Origin: Henricia sp. BOLD:AAB3569
Lineage: Eukaryota; Echinodermata; Asteroidea; Spinulosida; Echinasteridae
Reading direction: 5' to 3'
Assembly: GCA_037783545.1 (NCBI GenBank)
Contig: JBBELK010000620.1
Span: 2,046,001-2,110,000, forward strand
DNA: 64,000 nt
Within the stretch, counting starts at the first letter, position 1; each line of letters starts with the position of its first letter. The notes under the pieces were generated by a model. It did no database searches, had not been told where the DNA came from, and worked only from the letters and a program-made list of their open reading frames with translations. Shown here piece after piece: positions 31,682 through 43,593 of the stretch. A program made the translations under genes and the position numbers.

Positions 31682-32281
31682 TTCATGGGTCATACCATAA
31701 ATATGGGGGCCAAAGTGTGACATTTTGATGCATTTGTAAAAATGGCCTTTTCAAGTTACCAAAATATTTTGAAGAAATTTTCGCGCAATTTCTGAATAGT
31801 GTAGGATATTTGAAACAATTTCCAAACATTTTGACATGTCTTGGTGTCATAGTTTTGATAATATTCGAGAAAATTGTTTAACGACGTAAGTGGGGACACC
31901 AAGGCATTTTTTAATTTTTACGATTACATTTCAAGTCTTTTTGACCAGGTTCTTTCTGAAAAAGGTAGCTTCTGGTTTTACCCACCTGTAGAACCTGTAC
32001 CTTCTAAATATAAATTATATTATGAGCAAAATTTCAATAATTCTTCAATATAAATTTTAAAATGTCACACTTGTATTTAGAAGATCGCACCAGTTTATTG
32101 AATCGTCATGTTTTGGGTAATATTAACAGGCAAAGGTGTTGTTCGATTTACGAGGCCATATATTGTTCATATGCTGAGGGTAACCATTTTCTGAAGCCCG
32201 GTATGAATAAAAAATCAACCCCGGAAGTGTCACGACGTAAAGTGGGACACTGGGTCCCGTATTTATGGAATGACCCACATG
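31682..32281 (+). mobile_element. element P1 (gggacacc family)
   Basis: Ends catgggtcataccataaat and its near complement (atttatggaatgacccacat). Inner words cgtaag and ggggacacc link it to 35927-36373. Confidence 0.72.
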
Positions 32282-32886
32282 CAGTACTTAAAACATAGCT
32301 TGTACACCTTGCAATAGTTCAGGTAGTTCTGTTTGGGTGATGATGGTAGTGGTGTACATGTATTTATACTTCTGGGGTAGATTGCAATATAACCGTCTTA
32401 AGTCTGAGACACATCATATGTCCTAACTGAGTTTATGACATCTTAGCTACGATACATTGAAAAATGCCTTGCAATATCCAAAAGTTAGGATGTCTTAGCT
32501 AAGACATAAAAGCTTGTATGTCTTTACTGTTGTGAGCGGCGTTTCAATCGCATTCGTGTGTTTGCATACCATCGCGCATGTGTATTACATTACTTGCCCG
32601 CGGTGGATTGCAATATAACCGTCTTAAGTCTGAGACACATCATATGTCCTAACTGAATTTATGACATCTTAGCTATGACACATTGAAAAATGTCTTGCAA
32701 TATCCAGAAGTTGGGACATCTTAGCTAAGACATAAATGTTTGTATGTCTTTACGTTGTGAACGGCGTTTCAATCGCAGCCGTTGTGTTTGCATACCGTCG
32801 TTGCTGCCGTACGTACGCATGACAGTGGCGTGAAATACATTGTGAAAACTTTCATAATTAACATAGGTTCAGCTTGAATCGTAAGG

Positions 32887-33870
32887 CCAAAAAAAAAAAT
32901 AGTTCTGCTTCCGATTACATGGCATTTCAAAATAGGGTAGGTAGGTAGGGAATTTTTTTTTTTTTGCCAATTTTTTTTGTGCACAATCATATGGAGGCAT
33001 CTGCGTGTAGTCGAAGTCGGGTAACAAGAGTTTAAAGAAAAAAATTGAGTTTAAGGAAAAGTACAAGTCAATCCCTGCCATCCAGTCCAAAACAAACTTT
33101 TAATCAATTTATTTGGTCCCTGAAAAGCAGTCGCGCCACCGCTAGGCAGTGCGTGATCGAAATCGATCCGAATAAATGTAGAATCCATACACTGGAAGGA
33201 TTATAGACACTGTACATGTACTCCAATGCAGTACTTTTAGTTGATGGATTCTACGCGCCGTACATAGTACGGCGAAATTTCGCGGGAATAGTACGGCGAA
33301 ATTTTGCAATAGTGCGGCGAAAATACGCAATAGTGCGGCGAAAATACGCTATAGTCATGATAGTACAGCGAAGTTTTACTGTAAAAAAAAAACCAAGGTG
33401 CGCGCTAAAAAAATGGCGAGAATCAGCCACCGTACTCACCAGTCCAGGGCACTACATTCAGCTCTAGCTCTGCATGCACAGTTTCTGTATTCAGGCGCGC
33501 GTATGTACTTCGTTGGCTGGTGCGCTGACATGACGTACGATGTACATGATATGATGACCGCCTCAACCGCCGTATGTGGCGAAAAGATCGTCCAGGCGCG
33601 GCGCGCAGCTTACATAACCCTTGATGAGACAGGGAACTACCCGGGGATCGTCGCGGTTGTAAAATTTATTGAAAGCGTGCGCCTTTGAAGCACGTCGTTA
33701 AAAATTTATTCATTTATTCATTTTTTCATTTTTTTTTTTATTTTATTTTTTTTATTTTATTTTTTTTATTTTAATTTTTTTTTTTTTTCCTCGATAAAAT
33801 TTTTAGGGTCGCAGCCTAAAAATAGGGTCGGTCGGGAAACCGGAAGCAGAACTATTATTTTTTTTGGCCT
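32887..33870 (+). mobile_element. nested TIR element with gcggcgaaa repeats
   Basis: Ends aggccaaaaaaaaaaatagt(tctgcttccg) and the complement at 33838-33870. Inside are tandem 17-bp units tagtgcggcgaaaatacg at 33262-33360 and an inverted pair tagaatccata/atggattcta (33179, 33243). Confidence 0.85.
33703..33791 (+). repeat. T-rich low-complexity tract
   Basis: About 90 bases, almost only T and A, as (TTTTA)-type units. Confidence 0.9.
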
Positions 33871-34216
33871 AACTACCTTCCAGTGAAAACTCAGTTGATG
33901 AAAGTCAAACTATCAAAAAATCAAGTTTTGATCCTAGTCGCAAGGCTTCTTTTGTCGGAATTGAGCATTAAATTCCAAACAAATTTTCTAAAGACGTAAC
34001 TTAGGACACATATTATGTGTCTTAAATTGTATGTGTCTTAGGACACAAGTTAGGACACATAATTTTTTATTGCAAGGCAAAATCATCTATGATGTCTTTG
34101 TGATGTCAGAGTTAGGACGTCCTGGGGGTTAGGATGTCCTAACTTTCTTTATTGCAATCCACCCAAGACTTCAACTGTAGGAACGCTTTTGATGATTATT
34201 GATGTTTGATTTCCAG

Positions 34217-34383
34217 CCATCTGCTATTGAAGTGTTCTCAGCCGATGGTCGCAACTACCTGCTCGCATTCCCAAGGAAGGTCAAAAATAAAGTCTACGCT
34301 AGGTTTGTCAACGAGGCAACCAGACTGACGGATGACACCACCTCAGTGGCTGGCCAAAAGAGGAATGTTCAAGTAGAAGGAGG
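34217..34383 (+). CDS. WDFY3: WDFY3 window exon 26 (PH-like domain)
   Basis: Residues 1155-1210. SAIEVFSADGRNYLLAF and KVYARFVNEATRLTDDTTS form the last PH strands and C-terminal helix. It follows a 2.6-kb intron loaded with nested repeats. Ends in phase 2 before gtagga. Confidence 0.94.
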
Positions 34384-34472
34384 GTAGGAATTCATTGAAT
34401 TATTTAGGGGCTGTCCATAGTCGTCAACAATTTCACGGAGGATAGGAGGGGGTTCGAAGGTTGCATAGGACT

Positions 34473-34650
34473 TTACATCTCATGAGACGAAAACTAATTG
34501 TTTTACTCATTTCTCAAAGATTATAGCGCTTCAGACAAAACCATTTCAAGGGAAGTTTTCTACGGTCATCATGTTTATATTGTGTAAGTAAGGCGTAAAT
34601 CTGTGAACATTTCTGATTTTTGACACACCAATCATGTATACTGCCTTTAA
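34473..34650 (+). mobile_element. MITE family M, 3' fragment
   Basis: tctcatgagacgaaaactaa to ctgcctttaa; only the right part of the family. Confidence 0.85.
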
Positions 34651-34970
34651 GTAGTATTTTGGGGGAGGGAGGGGAATCTTGAAAAATACTATGCTCTGTA
34701 GAACTGTAAAAATGTTGACAACTTTGGACGGCCCCTTACCCAGTCAATTAAAAAAATAAAATGCAACATCGTGAAGAGAAACGGCCTCTCAATGTCTTGA
34801 CACTTGTTTCGGTACCATTGAAAATCAGTATGTAAATGAGAGTTGCCCAAAACTATGCTAATGGAAGACACAGTTACACGCGTCCTAGGCAGTATTCAGT
34901 TCTAGGCATGGATCTTTGTGCTATAAACACTATTTGTGGACCAACACAATAAGTACTTTATTTATGTGGG

Positions 34971-35345
34971 GTACCGTGGCCGAGCGGTTTAGGTCATTGA
35001 CTCGCAATCATAGGTGAAAACCTGGGGTTGCAGGTTCGAACCTCCCCACGGCTATGGTACCTGTGCCCTTGAGCAAGGCACTCAACCACACTTGCTCCAT
35101 CCTTCGGAAGGGATGTAAAGCCGTTGGTCCAGTGTGTTAGGTTGAATGGAAACGCACTCTAAAGATCCCAGAGCATTCTTTCGTAAAGAGCAAGGGGGAT
35201 CATCCCCGGTGTCTCTGGCCATTTCTAATTCTAATTAGAATTCTTCATGGGTTTCCTCACGCTTGCGAGTGACAGTGCAATGAGCACTATTGAGGAATCC
35301 TTGGTATGAATACCAGAAAGAAATAATAATAATAATAATAATAAT
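34971..35345 (+). mobile_element. tRNA-SINE family 1, full-length copy
   Basis: Most complete copy: head gtaccgtggccgagcggttt, B box ggttcgaacctc, body cactcaaccacacttgctcc, tail gcacttattgaggaatcc-like then (AAT)n. Confidence 0.92.
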
Positions 35346-35541
35346 TTCATACATGTATGTTGTTTTCTCAAAAATGCCAATCTTTTTTTTTCTTTGGGAA
35401 AAATATCCTTACTAAAATAAATGGAGACGGGGCTGAATTGCTCAGTTTGTAACACACTTCCACATCAAATCAGATGTCTCTGGTTCGAATCCTGGGGGAT
35501 ACGATCACTGTTTATTCATCCTCTTTTCATCTTGGTTTCAG

Positions 35542-35602
35542 GAGCAGCTTTTTGGGGCTTGGCAGTTTCATCGGAGAGACAACAGTCACACAAAGATGGG
35601 AG
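35542..35602 (+). CDS. WDFY3: WDFY3 window exon 27 (PH-BEACH linker)
   Basis: Short exon joining PH to BEACH: SSFLGLGSFIGETTVTQRWE. The TTVTQRWE end matches KSVTQRWE, the usual first residues of BEACH. Phase 1 in, phase 0 out. Confidence 0.92.
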
Positions 35603-35926
35603 GTGAATATAACTTTTTTTGACAGGATTGCAGCTTTTTCTTGGTTGATTTTCTTGTTTTCTCTCTCAGATGTCCCCCATCTAAAATACCAAAACAATCA
35701 GAATTTGTATCATTCTTTTGTGATGTCAAAGTTGTTTGCCTTCAAAGTCATGTTTATAATTCTCATCTTTTCTCCAAAAATAAAATTGTCAGCAATGTCC
35801 TGCAGAAAATGTCACTAAGATGTAGCATATCCTTGACAATACACCATGTATTTTTGTTCACAAAAAGCATTTATCTTTAACCCTTAACATGCTATTGGCG
35901 ACTAGAGTCGCCGGAAAATGCATTAA

Positions 35927-36373
35927 GGTAATTCCCAAAATTAGGGGTCCAAAAGTGTGACATGCTTTTTAAGATTTCCAAGTGTTTTTAATGATTGAAA
36001 GTGGTTTTCCCAGTAGAAAATAATTATTTTTATTTGAACAAATGCCACTCAAATTTAATATTTGTGTGTAGATATGACACCAAGGTTAATGCAAACTCAT
36101 TCTACAGCCAATATTCATTGGCGTAGGTAACCCGGGACACCAAACTCCTATTCAATACCATGGAACAAATTATAAGCCTTTATGGTCTTTTGTTTTGAAT
36201 ATTTTTCAGGAATCATAAAACAAAATATTGAAGAAAATGATGCTGCCCCCTATAATCACAGGCCACAGTCCATTACTGAGAATTTGTGGTCATAAGTGGT
36301 GATTTGTGAAGCAGAGAGTGTCGTACGTAACTGGGACACCAAACATTTTGGACCCCTAATTTTGGGAATTACC
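35927..36373 (+). mobile_element. element P2, 28-bp perfect TIRs
   Basis: 447 bp; ggtaattcccaaaattaggg (plus gtccaaaa) is matched exactly inverted at 36346-36373. Contains gggacaccaaac words as in 31682-32281. Confidence 0.9.
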
Positions 36374-36475
36374 ATTAGCGTAGTAAAATTGTAGCATGTC
36401 TATAAGGGTTGAGCTGTGTGAGTTTGAAATTTCAAATCCTTGTGATATCAACTGACAAATATTATTTTTCGTTGA

Positions 36476-36637
<162 letters not shown>

Positions 36638-36666
36638 TAAAGCTGTTTAGCAGAAAAAAATTGCTA

Positions 36667-37126
36667 AGTAAAGATTGAATTAATAGCAACTACCCAATGA
36701 AAGGTTTCCGCTCAAATTTTACCAGAAAATAATCCGTAAAGATGAAATTATTTAGATCGTTTGCAAACAATTTACTTATTTTTGGTTTGCATCTATGCGG
36801 TCGAAAATGCATGGGCGGTGTGTACTGCGTGTGCGTGTTCCAACGCGATGCATTTTTATGGATCGCGTCGCGCGCACACGCAGTATATGATGTGCGCCAC
36901 AGAGTGCATGACGCAAGCCACATAGTACCCGATCAACTGAGAACGAATATTTGAAACGCCCCGCCAAGACCAGGAAAACGCATATGGATTTTCATGGTTT
37001 TTTTAAACGTGGTACATTTGACAAAGCTGAAATTTCTTCGGATGAGTTTGTTGATGTCTTTCTTTTGATTTATAATGGTTTTATTCGCAGAATCGCTCAA
37101 AAAGAGATCATCTACAGGGCCTTTAA
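36667..37126 (+). mobile_element. MITE family A, copy 3 (left-truncated)
   Basis: Begins aagtaaagattgaattaat, lacking ~90 bp of the left end; right end ggcctttaa. The following 37127-37220 matches the flank of copy 1. Confidence 0.86.
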
Positions 37127-37234
37127 TAGTCAAAATTGTATGCCAACTTGTGTTTTTGGCAAGAATAGCAGAACACTATTCAATTGTAATACACATCACA
37201 TAAGATTTTGACTGCTAACCAAAAGGCATCAGTA

Positions 37235-37377
37235 GCCAATTTAACGAAACCTTACGCACTGCGTAAGCCCACTTGCGTAAGTTGCACAACTTTTCTGTGA
37301 TAATTACACGCATGCTATGGGGCCTACGCCATTTTCAAAAGTTGCGCAAGCTACGCACCTTTTCATGAAATCGACTG
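37235..37377. mobile_element. short MITE family O, copy 2
   Basis: aatttaacgaaaccttacgc to ccttttcatgaaatcgact, diverged from 28757-28913. Lies 48 bp before exon 29. Confidence 0.72.
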
Positions 37378-37424
37378 CAGATCACTTTGTTTATTTGAAA
37401 AAAATTTTGCCTTTTTATTTGAAG

Positions 37425-37542
37425 GAACTTCGATTGGACAGATTTTCAACATTCCGAGATCTCAGCAAGCCAATGGGAGCGCAGACTGAAGTTAGACTCC
37501 AGCAATTCAGGAAACGTTACGATGAATGGGAAGACCCAACAG
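37425..37542 (+). CDS. WDFY3: WDFY3 window exon 29 (BEACH domain)
   Basis: Residues 1271-1309: FRDLSKPMGAQTEVRLQQF followed by RKRYDEWEDPT. The start (acceptor tttgaag) is fixed by homology to EVDLTNPKTFRNLAKPMGAQ. The donor gtcaga is weak. The following intron, 4.1 kb, is one of the two longest. Confidence 0.95.
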
Positions 37543-37735
37543 GTCAGAGGTCATATGAATATTAATCACTTAGATTATGCATATTCATTATGCCAGAATT
37601 TAAATATGCATAATGTCACTTTAGTCATTTAGAACGTGTGGTTAAATTTTCTTTCATTTTGCAGTATTGTGATTGTGATGATTTGGGTAACTTTAATAAT
37701 CTGCGATTTTAATGATTTGTAAGATTTAGTACATA

Positions 37736-38349
37736 CACTCAACCAAAAAAGTTCTGTCACCAGTAAGACATTTGTAGATATTTATTATGAAATTGGATTT
37801 AATGTAGGAAAAATAATATATCAAATTTTAGCTGAACATATCATTCAAAGGAATAGAGCTCAACGGAGTCCATGATGGCAAGCTTCACGGAACAGGAATG
37901 CAACAAAGGAGTGTGGGGTCAGAATGAAAAACACCAAAAAACAACGATGTCAACTTTATTGCACTCAAGCAAGGGGAGTTACAGTTCAGTATTTTGCTTC
38001 CACCATACCTAATGCAATGGCACGATTCAGATTGGACATTTTAACTATTTTGATTTTGATGTTTTTGACAAGACATTGATAAATCCAAACTCAAAAATTT
38101 CCTAATTGTCTACACACAAATTTCCCAAATCACAAGTTGCATTGCTCTTTGGTGTTTTTCATTCTGACCCCACACTCCTTTATTGCATTCATGTTCAGTG
38201 AAGCTTGCCATCATGGACTCCGTTGAGCTCTATTTCTTTGAGGGATATGTTCAGCTAAAATTGAATACATTATTTTCCTACATTAAATCCAATTTCATAA
38301 TAAATATCTATAAATGTCTTACTGGTGACAGAACTTTTTTGGTCGAGTG
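37736..38349 (+). mobile_element. TA-flanked MITE Q, copy 1
   Basis: 614 bp; CACTCAACCAAAAAAGTTCT to the complement, flanked by TA (37734-37735, 38350-38351). The ~200-bp arms are nearly identical. Tc1-like. Confidence 0.92.
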
Positions 38350-38845
38350 TATATGAACATTTGTTACCTTTTCAAGATTTGTATTTAAACGCTTTAATGT
38401 TTACAGGGACAGTGCTGTGTTAGGAAAATGTGGCACCCAGTAACTTAAACGGACAAAAACTAACAATTTTTTGTTTTGCAATTGCCCACATTAAGCATTT
38501 TCCCCCTGGGTACCCGGATCTGGCGATGAATTCCAAGGTAGCTCAAATGTTTTTGGTGTGAGGGATTCGTCAACTAAAATTTAAAACCTCAAAATTAGCA
38601 CACTGGTTTATGATTTGGGTGTGTCTGGGGGATTTTCCCGCAACCCGCCTCCCAAGGGATCCCCCTGGAAAACTGCCCAGAATCGTTCTAATTTAAATAC
38701 TTCTATACAATGGCTCTACAATCTTTTTGAAATGTATCTCATTCGTTATTTACGTGATTATCTTTTACAACTGACTCTAAGGTTTTATATTTTCCACAGT
38801 TTACATGATTTTATTTTCTTTTATTTCAATCAATTGTTTTATATA

Positions 38846-39464
38846 CACTCGACCAAAAAAGTTCTGTCCCCAGTAAGACATTTATAGATATTTATTATTA
38901 AATTGGATTTAATGTAGGAAAATAATATATCAAATTTTAGCTGAACATATCCCTCAAGGAAATAGAGCTCAAGAGAGATCATGATGGCAAGCTTCACTGA
39001 ACAGGAATGCAACAAAGTAGTGTGGGGTCAGAATAAAAAACCACCAAAGAATAATGCAACTTGTGATTTGGGCAATTTGTGTGTAGACAATTGGGACATT
39101 TTTAAGAGAGTTTGGATTTATCAATGTCTTGTCAAAAACATCCAAATCAAAATGGTTAAATTGTCCAATCTGAATCGTGCCATTGCATTAGGTATGGCGG
39201 AAGCAAAATACTGAACTGTAACTCCCCTTGCTTGAGTGCAATAAAGTTGACATCGTTGTTTTTTTTTTGTTTTTCATTCTGACCCCACACTCCTTTGTTG
39301 CATTCCTGTTCCGTGAAGCTTGCCATCATGGACTCTGTTGAGCTCTATTCCTTTGAGTGATATGTTCAGCTAAAATTTGATATATTATTTTCCTACATTA
39401 AATCCAATTTCATAATAAATATCTACAAATGTCTTACTGGTGACAGAACTTTTTTGGTCGAGTG
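38846..39464 (-). mobile_element. TA-flanked MITE Q, copy 2 (opposite orientation)
   Basis: 619 bp; same termini and TA target. Its centre (tgaatcgtgccattgcatta) is the reverse complement of that in copy 1, so the two copies form an inverted pair 0.5 kb apart. Confidence 0.92.
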
Positions 39465-39466
39465 TA

Positions 39467-39995
39467 TATTAACACAATCCCGCCGTGAAAATGGCCACAT
39501 GATGCCGGTGTTAAACCCAAAACTCACTCACTCACATTAACTGCACCAAAGGTATTGCTGTTATCTGGCACATTTCTGATTTAAATAATCTTCTCTTGAT
39601 GATGCCTTTCTCCCAAATTTATACTGGTTGGTGTAAGAGAGTGAAGTTCGCACTGGTGCTCCCTAAAAATTAATTCATTAATCTGGGGGATTTTGGTGTT
39701 TCCTTGATCTTTTTCTGAGGTAGCTGAGGAACTCAACTTTGCAGAGGCAGTTTCAAACAAAGGCCTTCATTAATTTTTAAAAAGTTATCTCATGATTTTC
39801 TTGGAGTGACATAAGCATTTCAATCTTCTTTATCTTTCTGACTCGACTTTTCTGAAGGACTTTACCAGTATTTCCCCCAAAAACCCTCCCAAAAAGAAAA
39901 TTTAACTTTTTCTGCAATAAAACTGCAAGTAATGGCAGTTCCAAATCAGAAATTTATGGGTGTTCACCTTGGCAACAATGCATATATTGAGCTCG
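39467..39995. other. intron, SINE-like scrap and unknown
   Basis: 39476-39540 (cgccgtgaaaatggccacat to ctcactcactcac) looks like a SINE tail. The rest shows no structure. Confidence 0.45.
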
Positions 39996-40593
39996 TTCCA
40001 ATGACGTCATTTTGGGATTCAAATAATGCCGTGTTGGTCCATAGCGTGCGTAAAGCGCAATGCTAAGGCTCCCATTGGTGAATTAAACCGCGTTACACCC
40101 ACCGGAGACACACACAGCACGCACGCACATCGCTTTCACAATGACTCAGCATTATTTGACTCCCAAAATGGCATATTCGCACGTGTTCGAAAGGGGGTCA
40201 ATACAGGTGTTGGTTACAGGCATGTCTCCTGGTCATCCTCTGCCTCTTGGTGGCACTATACACCAAGACACGCCATGGGTACAGTTTGCACTCCTTCAGC
40301 ATACCACACATGGACCAGTATAGCAACACTGACATTCAATCGTATAGACCGCCCTCTGTTGAAAATTGATTGCAAACTATGATGCGTTCAAATAACATGC
40401 ATGTGCATAATATTTTAGTTTTCTATGACTTCAGACGGCACATCGTCTATTGACCCCTTTCCAACATGTGCGAATACGCCATTTTGGGAGTCAAATAATG
40501 CTGAGTCATTGTGGAAGCAATGTGCGTGCGTGTTGTGTGTGTCTCTGGTGGGCGTAATGCGGTTTAATTCACCAATTGAAGACGTCATTGGAA
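39996..40593. mobile_element. palindromic element with ~130-bp arms
   Basis: Outer ends ttccaatgacgtc and gacgtcattggaa. Inner arms 40069-40205 and 40445-40575 (gactcagcattatttgactc etc.) are inverted copies with ~90% match by eye. Single copy. Confidence 0.88.
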
Positions 40594-41029
40594 AGGGGTC
40601 AATAGAATGGTCGTTAAGAATTTAGTACTCGGACGTCACTAATTTTGCCTTAAAATCATTATACATCATAAAGTGCAAATCTAATGAAGAAACCAAAATT
40701 TGAAGGGGAAAATATTTTAGGCTTAGTGCATGAGGGCTTATGTGACATCCGACTTGTAAATTCTTTCCGAATGGTCTTGATAGAAATTGAAGCAACAATT
40801 GCATTTTAAGCGACTCTCGGATGCTATCGACCTTTATCACGGTGTGTCTATCTTTGTCTTGTTCCCATAGTACGTGAGAGAATCACTGTCCGTGCTGCGC
40901 ATTTTCTTGATCGCGCTGCACGTTTTTTTATCGCGCTGCGCGCATGTCATTGTAATGCACACAATCAAAATTTTCAACACGGGGGCCAAACCATTTTTTC
41001 TGCAAGCCTCGCTCTGGTTACATTCATTT

Positions 41030-41505
41030 TAATTAGGGGTTAAAAGTAGGTTTGGCCAATCTTAAACACAAGTTCAAAGCCAGCTAGGGGTCCTGGGCAC
41101 TGATAATGCCCGAGCCGCCAGGCTACTTTTAATCCCTTTCCATAAATACCTTTTCGTGTAAATTGGTAAAATTCACCAAAATTAGCTCGTCGTTTTGCCA
41201 TGTTTTGCATTCACTTTCCTACAGTGCAAGCTGTGCGTAATGTTGTTTTTGTTCAATCGCGCGCGTTACGTGTAACGCAGGCGTGTTGCTCGCGCACGCA
41301 CACGACCGAATATAAGTGCACAATTTGCTTTCGGGCGCGTGCAGTTTCTTTGTGCATGTGCGTGTTCCATATACGCGCTGACTAGGGCACAAACGCGGGA
41401 CAGCCAGCCGGGCATTATCACTATTCTTTATCGCTAATTTAAGACTGCACATGTGACGTGCTCTCAGCCAATAGGGATGCGTAAACTGTCCAAGGTATTT
41501 ATGAA
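41030..41505 (+). mobile_element. MITE family E, copy 2
   Basis: ttaattaggggttaaaagta to gcgtaaactgtcc; near copy of 4110-4545. Ends about 110 bp before exon 30. Confidence 0.78.
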
Positions 41506-41614
41506 TAGGGGAAAATGGAAGATAGCCGCGCCGTGATAAAGGTCTATACAGATTTAGGATTGAGTTTTTCGAGACAGTTAAATAATTATTTTTTTCCCTT
41601 TTTGGTGAATGCAG

Positions 41615-41721
41615 GCGAGACCCCACCGTATTATTACGGCACCCATTACTCCTGTGCAATGATTGTAGCATCCATGTTGGTGCGGATGGAACCATTCACG
41701 CAGCACTTCCTAAGATTACAG
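41615..41721 (+). CDS. WDFY3: WDFY3 window exon 30 (BEACH domain)
   Basis: Residues 1310-1345: YYYGTHYSCAMIVASMLVRM and EPFTQHFLRLQ, the BEACH HYGTHYS and MEPFT motifs. Phase 2 in, phase 0 out. Confidence 0.98.
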
Positions 41722-41770
41722 GTAATGTACATTCTTTAGTAACCTCTTGACAACGACTATAGGCCATATC

Positions 41771-42188
41771 GGTATTTTTTTAGTTTATGTCCCAACTCGA
41801 ATTTAAGGAAAATTATTATTGGAATCGATAGCTTAGACGATTTTAGAATAGGAATACTTGCATGCATTTCCGTCGCAAAGGCTTAGTTTTAGAGAAAAAT
41901 CACAGGAAAAATATTGCATATGATTGCACTCAAAGCGGCCGGCCAGAAACCAAACGGATCATCACGTGCACGCCCTCTTTCTTCGCGCGCTTCACGCACT
42001 GCTCGGCCGGCAGCAGTTTCACACACTTTTGTATGGAGGCGGGCGTGACAAAAACACAGAATTTTCATGGAAATGCAACATTTGCGACAGAAATGCCAAT
42101 GGAAAAGGTATTCCAAAATCGTCCAAGCTATCGATTCCAATAATAATTTTCCGTAAATTCGAGTTGGGACATAAACTAAAAAAATACC
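41771..42188 (+). mobile_element. hAT-like MITE inserted in MITE family B
   Basis: 418 bp; TIR GGTATTTTTTTAGTTTATGT and onward for ~100 bp, complement at 42085-42188. Flanked by an 8-bp duplication GCCATATC (41763-41770, 42189-42196), the hAT size. Removing it restores the left end of MITE B. Confidence 0.93.
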
Positions 42189-42330
42189 GCCATATCGAAT
42201 AGCTGCCATCTTGTAGGGCAGTTTCTTTGTTCTTTGAGGACATGCATGGTTGCACATTTTGTGCTTGCATTGCTGACCAATTTAAATGACAACAATTGCC
42301 CTACAAATGGCAGCTATTCAATAGTGTCAT
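42189..42330 (+). mobile_element. MITE family B, copy 4 (interrupted)
   Basis: gccatatcgaatagctgcca to gcagctattcaatagtg. Its left tip continues across the hAT-like insertion into 41761-41770. Confidence 0.88.
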
Positions 42331-42384
42331 ATTCCTATTACTGTATATTAAGTGCTTTAATACTATAAATACAAGTTGTATCAC

Positions 42385-42793
42385 AATGCATAGTTCCGAG
42401 ATATTGTTGCTATGTGCTCACAAGCCATCGCAAAAAAATGGCGACACAACGTTCAAAGAAACGGGACTCGGCATGGAAAGCACATTCATTGGAGAAAACT
42501 CAAAAGTATTTATGTTTTAGGGTCGACAGTTACCGTAGCACACACTGAGCGAAGGGCTAGTAATGCAGGGATGACATATATTCATAAAAATGCGCTTTCC
42601 TACCTTTGAACAGCGAATCGCCCGACATTGAAACCAAAATTCACCCGGTCACTGGCGCATACAAACTGTATGGGCAGAAAATCGCGTGATTGTGTGATGA
42701 TAGCATCACTTTGACCTATGTGGGCGCCGTCTGCTAGCTCTGTTGTGATTGGTCGGCGGGTTCGGCTTGATTGACAGGTCGGAACTATGTATT
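42385..42793 (+). mobile_element. MITE family G, copy 2
   Basis: aatgcatagttccgag to ggaactatgtatt; same orientation as 14459-14902, with a short deletion after the left TIR. Confidence 0.88.
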
Positions 42794-42911
42794 GACGTTG
42801 CCAATTGCCATTTTTGAGAATTTTTTGCTTCAAGAAAAAGGATGATTATGCAGCATTCTATTATGTTTGAAGATATTGTAGAATTTGTTCGTTTTTGTCT
42901 CAATTTCTTAG

Positions 42912-43065
42912 GGTGGTCATTTTGACCTTGCGGACCGCATGTTCCACAGTTTTAAAGACGGGTGGTTGTCGGCTTCAGAGCGCAATATTGCCGACGTGAA
43001 GGAACTCACGCCGGAATTCTTCTATCTGCCGGAGTTATTTACCAATCACAACAACTTTGACTTGG
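42912..43065 (+). CDS. WDFY3: WDFY3 window exon 31 (BEACH domain)
   Basis: Residues 1346-1396: GGHFDLADRMFHSFKDGW, then DVKELTPEFFYLPELFTN and NNFDLG. This is the conserved BEACH core with the ELIPEFFY-type motif. Ends in phase 1. Confidence 0.98.
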
Positions 43066-43196
43066 GTGAGTGATATAAGGCTCCAGTTGATTGGTTGGTT
43101 ACTTGCCAGGGAAGATTGTGATTGGATTTGTTTGAACTTTGTTTCCTTTGATTTTTGTGCCTTTTTTTAGACAGAGCTGTGACTTAATGTTGTGCT

Positions 43197-43593
43197 TAAA
43201 GATAGTATACATGATTGGTAAACTGTTACAAATAGTTTTATCCCCCTGTGTGATTGAAGATAATGCATGATTAAAACCAACCTGAGCAAAAACCAGCTTC
43301 GCCCTGAACCATTTCGCCCTGAACCACTGCCTTTTCCCAAAAGTGGTTTGGGCGAAGTAGTGTAGTGGACGAAGTGATTTGGGGCAAAATGGCACTTGGG
43401 TGAAGTGGTTTGGTCGCGAAATGGCACTTGGGCGAAATGCTTTTGGGGCGAATTGAATTTTTCTCAAAGACTATAGCACTTCAGACAAAACCATTTCAGG
43501 GGAAGTTTTCTACAGTCATCATGTTTATATTGTGTAAGTTAGGCATAAATCTGTGAACATTTCTGATTTTCGAGATACCAATACTGCCTTTAA
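43197..43593 (+). mobile_element. MITE family M, copy 5
   Basis: ttaaagatagtatacatgat to ccaatactgcctttaa; lacks the tcatgagacgaaaa palindrome present in copies 1 and 2. Confidence 0.86.

Larger units (their letters stand above)
32366..34165 (+). mobile_element. ~1.8-kb composite with nested element
   Basis: Left: two direct ~200-bp copies (32384-32582, 32605-32800) starting gattgcaatataaccgtctt. Right: 33990-34165 with the word ttaggacaca and end attgcaatccaccc, an inverted match to the left edge. A second TIR element (32887-33870) sits inside. Confidence 0.75.

Noticed and set aside
41219..42270. Several open frames of 80-158 residues on both strands
   Set aside because: They lie inside MITE E, exon 30 shadow and the hAT-like MITE; the GC-rich inverted repeats explain them.
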